57,176 bases of DNA from Pseudomonadota bacterium (GCA_021849505.1 JAJZSW010000006.1:1-57176); one strand, 5' to 3'; shown: positions 41,001-48,268, counted from the stretch's first letter. Numbers and translations: made by a program. Notes: generated by a model not told the origin, from the letters alone.

Positions 41001-41467
41001 AGCTGCTCGCCGCCAAGGATGAATACGAAGTCGCCCGGCTCTATGCCGAGACGGACTTCCTCGACCGCGTGGCCGCGCAGTTCGAGGGTGACTACTCACT
41101 CTGCTTTCACCTCGCCCCGCCGCTGCTCGCGCGGCCCGACCCGACGACGGGCCGAATGCCCAAGCGGCGCTACGGCCCGTGGATGATGACCGCCTTCCGC
41201 TGGCTGGCCAAAGCCAGAAAGCTGCGCGGCACGCGCTGGGACATCTTCGCGCGCAGCCCGGAACGCAGGCTTGCCCAGCAGCTGCTCGCGGAATACGAGG
41301 ACGACCTCGATCTGATCCTCGCCAGGCTCGATACCGGCAACCTGGCTGCCGCCCAAGAGCTGGCTGGCTGGCCGGATCTGGTGCGCGGCTACGGCCACGT
41401 CCGCGCAAAGTCGGCGCTGGCGGGACGGCAACTGCGGGAACGCGCGCGTGCGAAACTCGCGGACTGA
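38060..41467 (+). CDS. Fused indolepyruvate-type 2-oxoacid:ferredoxin oxidoreductase
   Basis: 1135 residues. Order: pyruvate:ferredoxin-like and thiamine-diphosphate domains (about 20-600; TPP motif GDGTYFHSG near residue 494), a [4Fe-4S] region with C632, C635, C638, C644 and C665, C671, C676, the gamma/KorC domain (about 708-890, ILVTGVGGTGIVTLGALLG), and a C-terminal DUF6537-type domain. The single-chain form is known in betaproteobacteria for oxidising aryl- or branched-chain 2-oxo acids to acyl-CoA with reduction of ferredoxin. Three copies of the dispersed repeat are translated in it: residues 697-705 and 923-931, on either side of the gamma domain, and 1117-1123 near the end. Confidence 0.9.
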   Translation: MRDVRDVSLDDKYTQESGRVYLTGMQALTLLPLLQRRRDLAAGLNTAGYISGYRGSPLGAYDLALWQARKHLDTHHVVFQPGVNEELAATALWGTQQIGLAPGAKYDGVFGIWYGKGPGVDRSGDVFKHANGAGSAPFGGVIAIAGDDHAARSSTVAHQSEQAFIAAAMPILAPSGVQDYLDLGLHGWALSRYSGCWVGFKAVADTVESSAAVDIDPDRVTIVIPSDFALPQGDPWGLNIRWPDDRLALEARLLETKLDAARAYCRANNLNHTVIDSPKARLGIVAAGKSYLDVRQALELLGIDDRLASELGLRVLKVAMVWPLEAEGMRRFAAGLDTILVVEEKRALIETQLKEVLYHAPARPRILGKHDEAGQPLLPPCGELTPTQIAQILASHIGAHPRVSARLGHITAATQRHAPTIAGKRMPWFCPGCPHNTSTRVPEGSRALAGIGCHFMVTWMNRDTDTFAQMGGEGAAWIGQSPFTETPHVFVNIGDGTYFHSGILAIRAAVAANVNITYKILYNDAVAMTGGQPVDGGLTVPQIAHQLHAEGVGHVVVVTDGSPRAWRKSELPHGVPIRHRDEFDTIQKEMRECPGVSALIYDQTCAAEKRRRRKRGKLADPPLRVFINADVCEGCGDCSVQSNCLAVVPVDTTLGTKRAIDQSACNKDFSCLNGFCPSFVTIEGGSLRKGSALDLEPAVPPEPTFVTTEKPFNILVTGVGGTGIVTLGALLGMAAHLDGKGVSVLDMTGIAQKGGTVFSHVRICDDPAALHAPRIATGEADAILGGDAIVSAAPEALSKMHAGRTRAAINAAATPTAEFTANPDWRFPLDGIRAALAATIGAAAFDAIDATALATRLMGNAIYANILLLGFAWQRGLIPVSEAALTRAIELNGTAVDMNLRAFRWGRRAAHDPASVAAFLPQAAVPPAPTFATLLADRVQRLTDYQDAALAGRYRARAEQIRQHPAADDALAAVVARNYFKLLAAKDEYEVARLYAETDFLDRVAAQFEGDYSLCFHLAPPLLARPDPTTGRMPKRRYGPWMMTAFRWLAKARKLRGTRWDIFARSPERRLAQQLLAEYEDDLDLILARLDTGNLAAAQELAGWPDLVRGYGHVRAKSALAGRQLRERARAKLAD
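40150..40177 (+). repeat. Dispersed repeat, copy B
   Basis: Core GTCCCGCCAGAGCCGAC (one change from consensus) followed by TTTTGTA. It is translated as AVPPEPTFV in the linker before the gamma domain of the oxidoreductase. Confidence 0.8.
40828..40857 (+). repeat. Dispersed repeat, copy C
   Basis: Consensus core GTCCCGCCAGCGCCGAC followed by TTTTGCAAC. It is translated as AVPPAPTFA in the linker after the gamma domain, in the same frame as copy B. Confidence 0.8.
41405..41430 (-). repeat. Dispersed repeat, copy D (reverse orientation)
   Basis: Consensus core in reverse; on the plus strand AAAGTCGGCGCTGGCGGGAC. It is translated as KSALAGRQ close to the C-terminus of the oxidoreductase, in the same frame as copy A. 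Confidence 0.8.
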
Positions 41468-42230
41468 GCCAGCACCGCTACGCGGCGCCCTGTTCGCCCA
41501 GCTCGGCGGCGCGGCCGCTGTCTTGCTGCTCGTCGCCGGGCTTGGCCAGCTGACCGCCGTCGATTTCGGGCAGATTCCCTTCATTCTCGCGCTGCTGCAA
41601 GGCGGCATCGCCGCGCTGATTTCGCTATGGCTGCGCGCGCCGAACTGGTGGCAGCCGATCCATCTCGGCTTCATGCCGCTGGTGGTCGCCGTGCAGCAGA
41701 TCGGCATTGCGCCGGGATGGTTCCTCGCCGCCTTCGTGCTGCTGCTGCTGGTCTTCTGGCGTACCGACAAGAGCCGTGTGCCGCTCTATCTGACCAATCG
41801 CGCGACGGCGGCAGCGCTGTTGAAATTGCTGCCGGCGACGCCCTGCCACGTCATCGACCTCGGCTGCGGCGACGGCGGGCTGCTGCGCCGGCTGGCAGCG
41901 GCACGGCCCGATTGCTGTTTCGCCGGCATCGAACACGCGCCGCTGACCTGTCTGGTAGCCAAACTGCGTGCACTCGGCCAGCCGAACCTGACGATCCGGT
42001 ACGGCGATTTCTGGGAGGAGCCGCTCGGCGCCTATGACTTGGTGTATATCTTTCTCTCGCCCGCGCCGATGCCGCGCCTCTGGGTGAAGGCCAGTGCCGA
42101 AATGGCGCCCGCGGCCCTGCTGGTCAGCAACAGCTTCGAGGTACCGGGTATCGAGCCCGACGAGAGCCTGGTCGTGGCCGATCGCCGGAATACACGGCTT
42201 TTCCTGTATCACCCCGCGCGCCGGGGATAA
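41448..42230 (+). CDS. Class I SAM-dependent methyltransferase with N-terminal membrane helices
   Basis: 260 residues. Three hydrophobic segments (about 19-36, 45-63 and 73-106) precede a Rossmann methyltransferase domain with motif I VIDLGCGDGGLLRRLAA and the acidic loop FAGIEHAPL. The start is GTG at 41448, inside the last codons of the oxidoreductase gene (20-base overlap); no better start was found. The substrate is unknown; the membrane anchor suggests a lipid or quinone substrate, but this is inference. Motif IV is FLSPAPMP. Confidence 0.7.
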   Translation: MRNSRTEPAPLRGALFAQLGGAAAVLLLVAGLGQLTAVDFGQIPFILALLQGGIAALISLWLRAPNWWQPIHLGFMPLVVAVQQIGIAPGWFLAAFVLLLLVFWRTDKSRVPLYLTNRATAAALLKLLPATPCHVIDLGCGDGGLLRRLAAARPDCCFAGIEHAPLTCLVAKLRALGQPNLTIRYGDFWEEPLGAYDLVYIFLSPAPMPRLWVKASAEMAPAALLVSNSFEVPGIEPDESLVVADRRNTRLFLYHPARRG

Positions 42231-42316
42231 AGCCGACGATTCCGCTGCATTTCCGCCCATCCCCCGGGGCGGCGATCAACAATAATCCGTTCCGGACGCA
42301 ACCACGCAGAACGGAC

Positions 42317-43009
42317 ATGGCGGACATCATCTGTGTAATCGGCAACAAGGGCGGCACGGGCAAGACCACGCTGTCGCACATGCTCTGTCAGGGCATGGGA
42401 CTGCTCGGCCAGCGCTCGGTCTGCGTGCTCACCGACACGCACCGCGAGCCGCTCGACCCCGCCGACCGCCGCTACCTGATCGCCGACGCGCGCTCGCGCG
42501 AGGCGCTCGGCAAGGTGACGGACAAGATCCGCTCCCTGAAGGCCTGGCTGGGCGTGATCGACGGCGGCGGCAACCGCACCGAAATGGACAAGCGGCTCTA
42601 TGGCTTGGCCGACCTAGTGCTGCTGCCCTTCCGCGATTCGCATGAGGACATCCGCACCGTGATCCGCGACCTCGAAATGTTCCCGCGCGCCTACGCGATC
42701 CCGACCCAGTGGCCGACCAATGCCTGGCAGCGCGAAGCGGCCGAGAAGGCCGTGACGGAACTGCTGGCGCCCTATCGCGACCGCATCCTCGATCCGATGT
42801 TCAGCCTGTCGGCGAGCAAGTTATTGCTGCAGAAGCAGATTCCGGGCAGCCTGCCGACGCCGCTGGCGAATGCCTGCCGCGCCGTGGCGCACCAGGTCAT
42901 CGACCTGCTGCAACTGCCGCTGGAAGATGCCGTGCCCTTGCAGGGTGTCGCGCGCAACGCTGCGAATGGCACGGTAAACGCGCCACAGCCGATGGCCGTG
43001 GCGGCTTAA
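42317..43009 (+). CDS. ParA/MinD-type ATPase (orphan)
   Basis: 230 residues with the deviant Walker A NKGGTGKTT (signature Lys11, Lys16, Thr17) and a Walker A'-like VIDGGGNRTEMD. No parB-like gene is next to it. Enzymes of this class position plasmids, chromosomes or cell bodies. Two genes downstream lies phaM, whose product links polyhydroxyalkanoate granules to DNA, so a granule-partitioning role is a hypothesis. The Shine-Dalgarno is weak (GAACGGAC). A ten-base fragment of the dispersed repeat follows its stop codon. Confidence 0.75.
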   Translation: MADIICVIGNKGGTGKTTLSHMLCQGMGLLGQRSVCVLTDTHREPLDPADRRYLIADARSREALGKVTDKIRSLKAWLGVIDGGGNRTEMDKRLYGLADLVLLPFRDSHEDIRTVIRDLEMFPRAYAIPTQWPTNAWQREAAEKAVTELLAPYRDRILDPMFSLSASKLLLQKQIPGSLPTPLANACRAVAHQVIDLLQLPLEDAVPLQGVARNAANGTVNAPQPMAVAA

Positions 43010-43019
43010 GAAAAGTCGG

Positions 43020-43649
43020 CTACTTCTTTCCCTGCGCGACCAACAAGGCCTGCGAGCGGTTGTTCACGCCCAACGATTTGAAGATCGCCGAAACGTGGAT
43101 TTTCACGGTGCCTTCGGTTACGCCGAGCATCTCGGCGATATCCCGGTTGGTCTTGCCCTCGGCCAGCAGTTCGAGCACGCGCGCCTGGCTCTTCGTCAGT
43201 CCATAGCGTTCGGCGACGGTCTTGGCGCGCTTGCGCTTGCCGGACAGTTCGCGGTATTCGGGCGGCAGCCAGATCTCGCCGGCCAGCACCTCGCGCAAGG
43301 CCCCCAGCAGCACTTCGGTCGGGCTCGCCTTGGACACGAAACCGGCTGCGCCCTGGCGCATCGCCTTCAGTACCGTGTCGGCATCGTCGAGCGCCGAGAG
43401 GATCACCACCGGCACATGCGGAAAACGCTTGCGCATGACGCCGAGGAAGGCCAGGCCGCCCGTACCCGGCAACATCAGGTCGAGCAGCGCCAGGTCGAAG
43501 TCGTCGTTCGCTTCGAGCAGGTGTGTCGCCTCGTCGGCATCACGCGCACCGATGATTTCAGCCGTTGTATCGGCCTCCTCCAGCGCCTTCAGCGCGAGCA
43601 ACAATCCCTCGCGCACCAAAGCATGATCCTCGATGACCAGAATCCGCAA
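43020..43649 (-). CDS. NarL/LuxR-type response regulator (orphan)
   Basis: 209 residues: receiver domain (about 1-120; E7, D8 and phospho-acceptor Asp57 in LLDLMLPGTGG) and C-terminal LuxR helix-turn-helix (LTKSQARVLELLAEGKTNRDIAEMLGVTEG). It is a DNA-binding regulator; no histidine kinase is adjacent. The start is TTG at 43649 with GGGAG upstream. It converges on the ParA gene and is divergent from phaM, whose promoter region it may control. Confidence 0.85.
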   Translation of the reverse strand: MRILVIEDHALVREGLLLALKALEEADTTAEIIGARDADEATHLLEANDDFDLALLDLMLPGTGGLAFLGVMRKRFPHVPVVILSALDDADTVLKAMRQGAAGFVSKASPTEVLLGALREVLAGEIWLPPEYRELSGKRKRAKTVAERYGLTKSQARVLELLAEGKTNRDIAEMLGVTEGTVKIHVSAIFKSLGVNNRSQALLVAQGKK

Positions 43650-43714
43650 TTTATTCTCCCGATTCGAATACGGCTATCATTGGATGCGAATCATAACCCT
43701 TGTCGAGGCGAAAC

Positions 43715-44149
43715 ATGACGAACGAAACCCAGAATGACCCGATGGAATTCATCAAGAACATGTGGGGCAACATGGGTTTCTCGCTGCCCGGCATGGTCAC
43801 ACCGACGGTCGATACCGACGAACTCGGCAAGCGCATCGCCGACCTGAAGGCCGTCGAGGGCTGGCTCAAGTCCAACCTCAGCCTGCTGCAGATGACCATC
43901 CAGGGCCTCGAAATGCAGCGCGCCACGCTGCTGGCCTTCCAGCAGATGAGCCAGGCGACCCAGGAAGCCGCCGCCGAAGCGGAAAACGCCCCCAACCCCT
44001 TCCTCAACCCCGCGGTGTGGCAGATGCCCTGGGATCTGATGAAGAGTGCCGTCCCGCCAGCGCCGACTTCTTCAGAACCGGCGGCCGAAACACCTGCCGC
44101 CAAGCCCAAGCGTTCACCCCGCAAGAAAAGCGAGCAAAGTAAACCATAA
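43715..44149 (+). CDS. phaM: PhaM-type polyhydroxyalkanoate granule regulator
   Basis: 144 residues from MTNETQNDPMEFIKNMWGNM, preceded by GAGG. The central part, TDELGKRIADLKAVEGWLKS followed by LLQMTIQGLEMQRATL, is the PhaM signature; PhaM activates the PHB synthase and tethers granules to the nucleoid in Ralstonia. The C-terminal tail PAAKPKRSPRKKSEQSK is basic, as in the DNA-binding tail. Copy E of the dispersed repeat (SAVPPAPTS) is inserted just before the tail. The last 36 bases overlap the convergent AEC gene. Confidence 0.75.
   Translation: MTNETQNDPMEFIKNMWGNMGFSLPGMVTPTVDTDELGKRIADLKAVEGWLKSNLSLLQMTIQGLEMQRATLLAFQQMSQATQEAAAEAENAPNPFLNPAVWQMPWDLMKSAVPPAPTSSEPAAETPAAKPKRSPRKKSEQSKP
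44047..44073 (+). repeat. Dispersed repeat, copy E
   Basis: Consensus core GTCCCGCCAGCGCCGAC followed by TTCTTC. It is translated as AVPPAPTSS in PhaM, in the same frame as copies B and C. Confidence 0.8.
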
Positions 44150-45022
44150 GGGTAGCGTCGCCATTCCCAGCAGTGTGCTGGCGGAGATCAGCCAGGCGAC
44201 GCGCGGGCCGTCGCCACCCATGCGCTGGGCGAGGATGTAGGCCGACGACGCCGTCGGCAGCGCCGCGAAAGCCATCACCACGTCGAAATGCACGCCGGTC
44301 AGCCCGATCCAGCGCGCGACCAGCAGGGCGATCAGCGGCATCGCCAGCAGCTTCACCGCGAGGAAATAGCTCGCCGCGCCGCGCCCTTCGGGACCGATCG
44401 CGCCGCGCAGCCTGAGCGCCGCGCCGACCGCCAGCAGGCCCAGCGCGATCGCCGCCTCCGCCAGCCGACCCAGGAAGTGCCCCGCGGGCGCCGGCACGGG
44501 CAGGCCGAGGAGATTCCAGGCCAGCGCGGCGAGCGTCGACAGGAACAGCGGATTTCTCGCCAGCTCTCGCCACACCGAGGTTTCGCCGTGGCGCGCCAGC
44601 ATCCCGACCGCCACGATATTCGCGAAGGGCACCATGCCGCCGGTCAGCAGGCCCATCGACGCGATGCCCGCCGCGCCGTGCAGCTTGGCGGCGACCGCAA
44701 GGCCGATGTAGGAATTGAAGCGGAAGGCACACTGGAACTGCGAGGCGAAGGAAAGCGGCGTAAGCGGGAACAGCGGCCGCGCCAGCAGGGCCAGCAGCAT
44801 CGCGCCGGCCATCGCCGCCGCGCCGGTGCCGATCAGCGGCACGGCCGCGAAGGTCAGCGGCGTCTTCGTGATCGCGTTGAACAGCAGCGCGGGAAACAGC
44901 ACGTAATAGACGAGCTTCTCCAGCCCGGTCCAGAAATGGTCGCCCAGCGCCATCCAGCGCCGCAGTCCGTAGCCGAGCAGGATCAGCGCGAAATCGGGCA
45001 GCAGCGTGAGGGCGGTACTCAC
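44114..45022 (-). CDS. AEC (auxin efflux carrier) family permease
   Basis: 302 residues with about ten membrane helices arranged in two halves, starting STALTLLPDFALILLGYGLRRW. Family members (e.g. MdcF) carry dicarboxylates and other organic acids. The start is GTG at 45022, four bases after the CoA-transferase gene, so it may be the last gene of the acyl-CoA cluster. Its 3' end overlaps phaM in convergent orientation. Confidence 0.8.
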   Translation of the reverse strand: MSTALTLLPDFALILLGYGLRRWMALGDHFWTGLEKLVYYVLFPALLFNAITKTPLTFAAVPLIGTGAAAMAGAMLLALLARPLFPLTPLSFASQFQCAFRFNSYIGLAVAAKLHGAAGIASMGLLTGGMVPFANIVAVGMLARHGETSVWRELARNPLFLSTLAALAWNLLGLPVPAPAGHFLGRLAEAAIALGLLAVGAALRLRGAIGPEGRGAASYFLAVKLLAMPLIALLVARWIGLTGVHFDVVMAFAALPTASSAYILAQRMGGDGPRVAWLISASTLLGMATLPLWFTLLAFLAG

Positions 45023-45026
45023 GAAA

Positions 45027-46199
45027 TCAGATCACGCCCTGGACGCGCAGTGCCTCGATGTCGGCCTCGCCATAGCCCGCGGCGCGCAATAGTGCCGTCC
45101 CGTCAGCGCTGACTTTCGGGGCAGGGCTGCGCACCGCGAATTCCAGCCCGCTCATCTTCAGCGGCGGTGCGAACTGCTGCAGTCCGTCGATCTCCGGCAG
45201 CATGCCGCGCGCCCTGAGTTGCGGGTTTTCCATCGCCTCCTCGAAGCTCAGCACCGGTGTGACGCCGCAGTCGACACTCTCGAACTGCGCGGCCCAATGC
45301 GCGAGCGGCTGGCTGGCGAACAGCGTTTCAAGCTCGCGCCGGGTGCGTGCGCCGTCGGCATCGCGTGCGAGGCCGAAGGGCTTGAGGTCGGGACGCCCGA
45401 TCGCATCGCAGAACACCTGCCAGAACTTCGGCTCGAGCGCTCCCACCGCCATGTAGCGGCCGTCCTGCGTGCGGTAGAGCCGATAGCCCGGCAGGCCGCC
45501 GTTGAGGTCGTCCATGCCGCGCGGCAGCGTCTGCCCGCGCGCCAGCACCGAGAGCAGGCCGGTGTAGGCATGGGCGAAGGTCGCGTCGGTCATGGCCACA
45601 TCGACGTAGCGTCCCGCGCCGGTCGCCCGGGCGCCGATCACCGCGGCGAGGATGCCCATCACCGCCGTCAGCGCGCCGCCGAGCAGGTCGCCGATCTGCA
45701 GGTTGGGAATCGCCGGGGCGCCGTCCTCCGTCCCGATCTGGTCGAGTACTCCAGAAGTCGCGATGTAGTTGAGGTCGTGGCCCGCGCGGTCGCGCCAGGG
45801 GCCGTCCTGCCCGTAGCCGGTGATCGCGCAATAGACGATGCGCGGATTGATTTCCCGCACTGCCGTATAGCCAACGCCGAGTTTGTCGACCACGCCGGGA
45901 CGAAAACTCTCGACGATCACGTCGGCGTCGCGCGCGAGGCGCAGGAAGACCTCCACACCCGCCTGCTGCTTGAGGTCGAGCCGCATGCCGCGCTTGTTGC
46001 GATTGACGACGCGGAAGAAGAAGCTGTCCTCGCCCGGCGCCGCGCCGAGACCCATCGTGCGCGCGTAGTCGCCCGCGCCAGTATCTTCGATCTTGATCAC
46101 CTCGGCGCCAAGGTCGGCGAGATGCAGCGTGCAGACCGGCCCCGGCAGCAGGCGCGTGAGGTCGAGGATTTTCAGCCCGGCAAGCGGGCCGTCAGTCAT
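45027..46199 (-). CDS. Family III CoA-transferase, probably alpha-methylacyl-CoA racemase-like
   Basis: 390 residues, DGPLAGLKILDLTRLLPGP at the start (CaiB/BaiF fold). GHDLNYIATSGVL (His141) and NLQIGDLLGGAL (Asp171) are spaced 30 residues apart, the same spacing as the catalytic His126/Asp156 pair of alpha-methylacyl-CoA racemases, so racemase activity on 2-methyl-branched acyl-CoA is more likely than CoA transfer. Such enzymes serve sterol side-chain or branched fatty acid breakdown. It overlaps the PaaK-like gene by eight bases. Copy F of the repeat lies near the C-terminus. Confidence 0.8.
   Translation of the reverse strand: MTDGPLAGLKILDLTRLLPGPVCTLHLADLGAEVIKIEDTGAGDYARTMGLGAAPGEDSFFFRVVNRNKRGMRLDLKQQAGVEVFLRLARDADVIVESFRPGVVDKLGVGYTAVREINPRIVYCAITGYGQDGPWRDRAGHDLNYIATSGVLDQIGTEDGAPAIPNLQIGDLLGGALTAVMGILAAVIGARATGAGRYVDVAMTDATFAHAYTGLLSVLARGQTLPRGMDDLNGGLPGYRLYRTQDGRYMAVGALEPKFWQVFCDAIGRPDLKPFGLARDADGARTRRELETLFASQPLAHWAAQFESVDCGVTPVLSFEEAMENPQLRARGMLPEIDGLQQFAPPLKMSGLEFAVRSPAPKVSADGTALLRAAGYGEADIEALRVQGVI
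45093..45119 (+). repeat. Dispersed repeat, copy F (perfect palindromic core)
   Basis: GTCCCGTCAGCGCTGAC followed by TTTCGG. The two changes from consensus turn the 12-base centre into a perfect palindrome GTCAGCGCTGAC. It is translated from the minus strand as KVSADGTA in the racemase-like protein, in a frame different from the other copies. Confidence 0.75.
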
Positions 46200-47427
46200 A
46201 CTTGCGCTCGTCGCTGATGACCTTGCCGTCGTTGGGCAGCGTGCCCGGTGCGACGAACTCCACCGTGCCGCGCAGCTTCGTCAACTCGCGCAGACTGTCG
46301 GCGATGGTGGCGGTGGCGGCGGCATCGCCGCTGCCCTCGCAGCGGAGCGTCATCGCGTCGCTGCTGTCCGGATTGGTGACGACGAGCCGCGCGCGCAAAA
46401 TCTCCGGATGGCGCTTCTGCACCGCCGCGATCTGCTCGGGATGGACGAACATGCCCTTGACCTTGGTGGTCTGGTCGGCGCGTCCCAGCCAGCCGCGGAT
46501 GCGCAGGTTGGTGCGCCCGCAGGGTGAAATGCCCGGGAGGATCGCGGACAGGTCGCCGGTACCGAAGCGGATCAGCGGATAGGTCGTGTTGAAGGTGGTG
46601 ACGACCACTTCGCCGACCTCGCCCGCCGGCACGGGGTCGCCGGTGCCGGGGCGGACGATTTCGAGGATCACATCTTCATCCACCACCAAGCCTTCGCGCG
46701 CCGCAGTCTCGTAGGCGATGACACCGAGATCGGCCGTCGCGTAGGCCTGGCAGCCGCTGATGCCGCGTGCCGCGAAGGCTTCGCGCACCGGCGGCAGGAA
46801 GGCTTCACCCGAGACCAGCGCCTTGGTCAGCGAGGGAATCTTCAGGCCGAGTTCATCGGCCTTGTCGAGCAGGATGCGCAGGAAGCTCGGCGTGCCGACA
46901 TAACCCTGCGGCTGCAGGTCGGCCATCGCCTGCAGCTGCTGCTCGGTCTGGCCCACGCCGCCCGGGAAGACCGTGCAGCCGAGCGCCAGCGCGCCGCCTT
47001 CGAGGATCCAGGCGCCCGGGGTCATGTGGTAGGAAAAGCTGTTGTGCACGAGATCGCCGGCGCGGAAGCCCGCAGCGAACAGCGCGCGCGCCGTGCGCCA
47101 GTAATCGGGATTGCGGCCCTCGGGTTCGTAGATCGGGCCGGGCGAGGAAAACACGCGCCCCAGCTGGCCCCAGCGGGCCGCCACCAGCCCGCCGAAGGGG
47201 CGATGCTGTTTCTGCAGTTCGATCAGTTCATGCTTGCGCACCACGGGCAGCTGCGCCAGCGCGGCGCGCGTCGTGATCTGCGCCGGATCGACTTCGCGCA
47301 GCGACTCCGCGAACCATGGTGCGTTGGCCTTGGCGTGCTCGATCTGCGCCGGCAGGCGCGCCATGAGGTCGCGCTCGCGCTGCTGCGGGTCGCGCGTTTC
47401 GAGTGTGTCGAAGTGTTCGTGGCTCAT
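46192..47427 (-). CDS. Phenylacetate-CoA ligase-like AMP-forming enzyme
   Basis: 411 residues of the PaaK branch of the adenylate-forming family: PVVRKHELIELQKQHRPFGG and HNSFSYHMTPGAWILEGGAL near the front, YPLIRFGTGDLSAI and the C-terminal lid RADQTTKVKGMFVHPEQ. It should activate an aryl or acyl acid to its CoA thioester in the cytoplasm; the substrate cannot be read from the sequence. It overlaps livF (ATGA) and the racemase gene. Confidence 0.8.
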   Translation of the reverse strand: MSHEHFDTLETRDPQQRERDLMARLPAQIEHAKANAPWFAESLREVDPAQITTRAALAQLPVVRKHELIELQKQHRPFGGLVAARWGQLGRVFSSPGPIYEPEGRNPDYWRTARALFAAGFRAGDLVHNSFSYHMTPGAWILEGGALALGCTVFPGGVGQTEQQLQAMADLQPQGYVGTPSFLRILLDKADELGLKIPSLTKALVSGEAFLPPVREAFAARGISGCQAYATADLGVIAYETAAREGLVVDEDVILEIVRPGTGDPVPAGEVGEVVVTTFNTTYPLIRFGTGDLSAILPGISPCGRTNLRIRGWLGRADQTTKVKGMFVHPEQIAAVQKRHPEILRARLVVTNPDSSDAMTLRCEGSGDAAATATIADSLRELTKLRGTVEFVAPGTLPNDGKVISDERKYD

Positions 47428-48236
47428 GCCAGCCAGCGCTTGCGGCGACGATAGTGCTTCACTTCGCGGAAGCTCTTGCGGCCCTGGCTTGAGAGGCCGA
47501 GGTAGAACTCCTTGACGTCCTCATTGTTGCGCAGCTCGGCGGCGGCGCCTTCCATCACCACGCGGCCATTCTCGAGGATGTAGCCGAAATCGGCATAGCG
47601 CAGCGCCATGTTGGTGTTCTGTTCGGCCAGCAGAAAGGTCACGCCCTCCTTCTGGTTCAGGTCCTTGACGATGGAAAACACCTCATCGACGATCTGCGGC
47701 GCCAAGCCCATCGAGGGTTCGTCGAGCAGCACCATGTTCGGATTGGCCATCAGGGCGCGACCGATCGCGCACATCTGTTGCTCGCCGCCAGAGGTGTAGG
47801 CAGCCTGGCTGGTGCGCCGCGTTTTCAGGCGCGGAAAATAGTTGTACACCTTGTCGAGGGTCGCGGCCACGCCACCCTTGCCGTCGGTGCGCGTGTAGGC
47901 GCCGGTCAGCAGGTTCTCCTCGATGGTGAGGTGACCGAAGCAGTGGCGGCCCTCCATCACCTGGATGACGCCGCGCTTGACCAGGTCGGCCGGGGTCAGC
48001 GCCTCGATACGCTCGTTGCGCAATTCGATGGAGCCCTTGGTGACCTCGCCGCGCTCGCCATGCAGCAGGTTACTGACCGCGCGCAGCGTGGTGGTCTTGC
48101 CGGCGCCGTTGCCGCCCAGCAGGGCGACGATGCCGCGCTCGGGCACGGTGAACGAAACGCCCTTGAGCACGAGGATCACGTGGTTGTAGATCACTTCGAT
48201 GCTGTTGACGTTGAGAATGGTGTTGGCGGTGGTCAT
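47424..48236 (-). CDS. livF: LIV-type ABC transporter ATPase LivF
   Basis: 270 residues: Walker A LLGGNGAGKTTTLRAVSNLL, signature YTSGGEQQMCAIGRALM (SGGEQ), Walker B MVLLDEPSMGLAP. It is one of two ATPases of the importer encoded by livG, livH, livM and the binding protein. A strong hairpin separates it from the binding-protein gene. The C-terminus is somewhat longer than E. coli LivF and basic (HYRRRKRWLA). Confidence 0.9.
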   Translation of the reverse strand: MTTANTILNVNSIEVIYNHVILVLKGVSFTVPERGIVALLGGNGAGKTTTLRAVSNLLHGERGEVTKGSIELRNERIEALTPADLVKRGVIQVMEGRHCFGHLTIEENLLTGAYTRTDGKGGVAATLDKVYNYFPRLKTRRTSQAAYTSGGEQQMCAIGRALMANPNMVLLDEPSMGLAPQIVDEVFSIVKDLNQKEGVTFLLAEQNTNMALRYADFGYILENGRVVMEGAAAELRNNEDVKEFYLGLSSQGRKSFREVKHYRRRKRWLA

Positions 48237-48268
48237 GGACGCCCTTGGTCGGTCAAAACGCCGGATGC

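Noticed and set aside
43011-43020. AAAAGTCGGC just after the ParA stop codon, resembling one end of the dispersed repeat
   Set aside because: Only ten bases match, so it could be chance. It is noted as a possible remnant but not counted as a copy.
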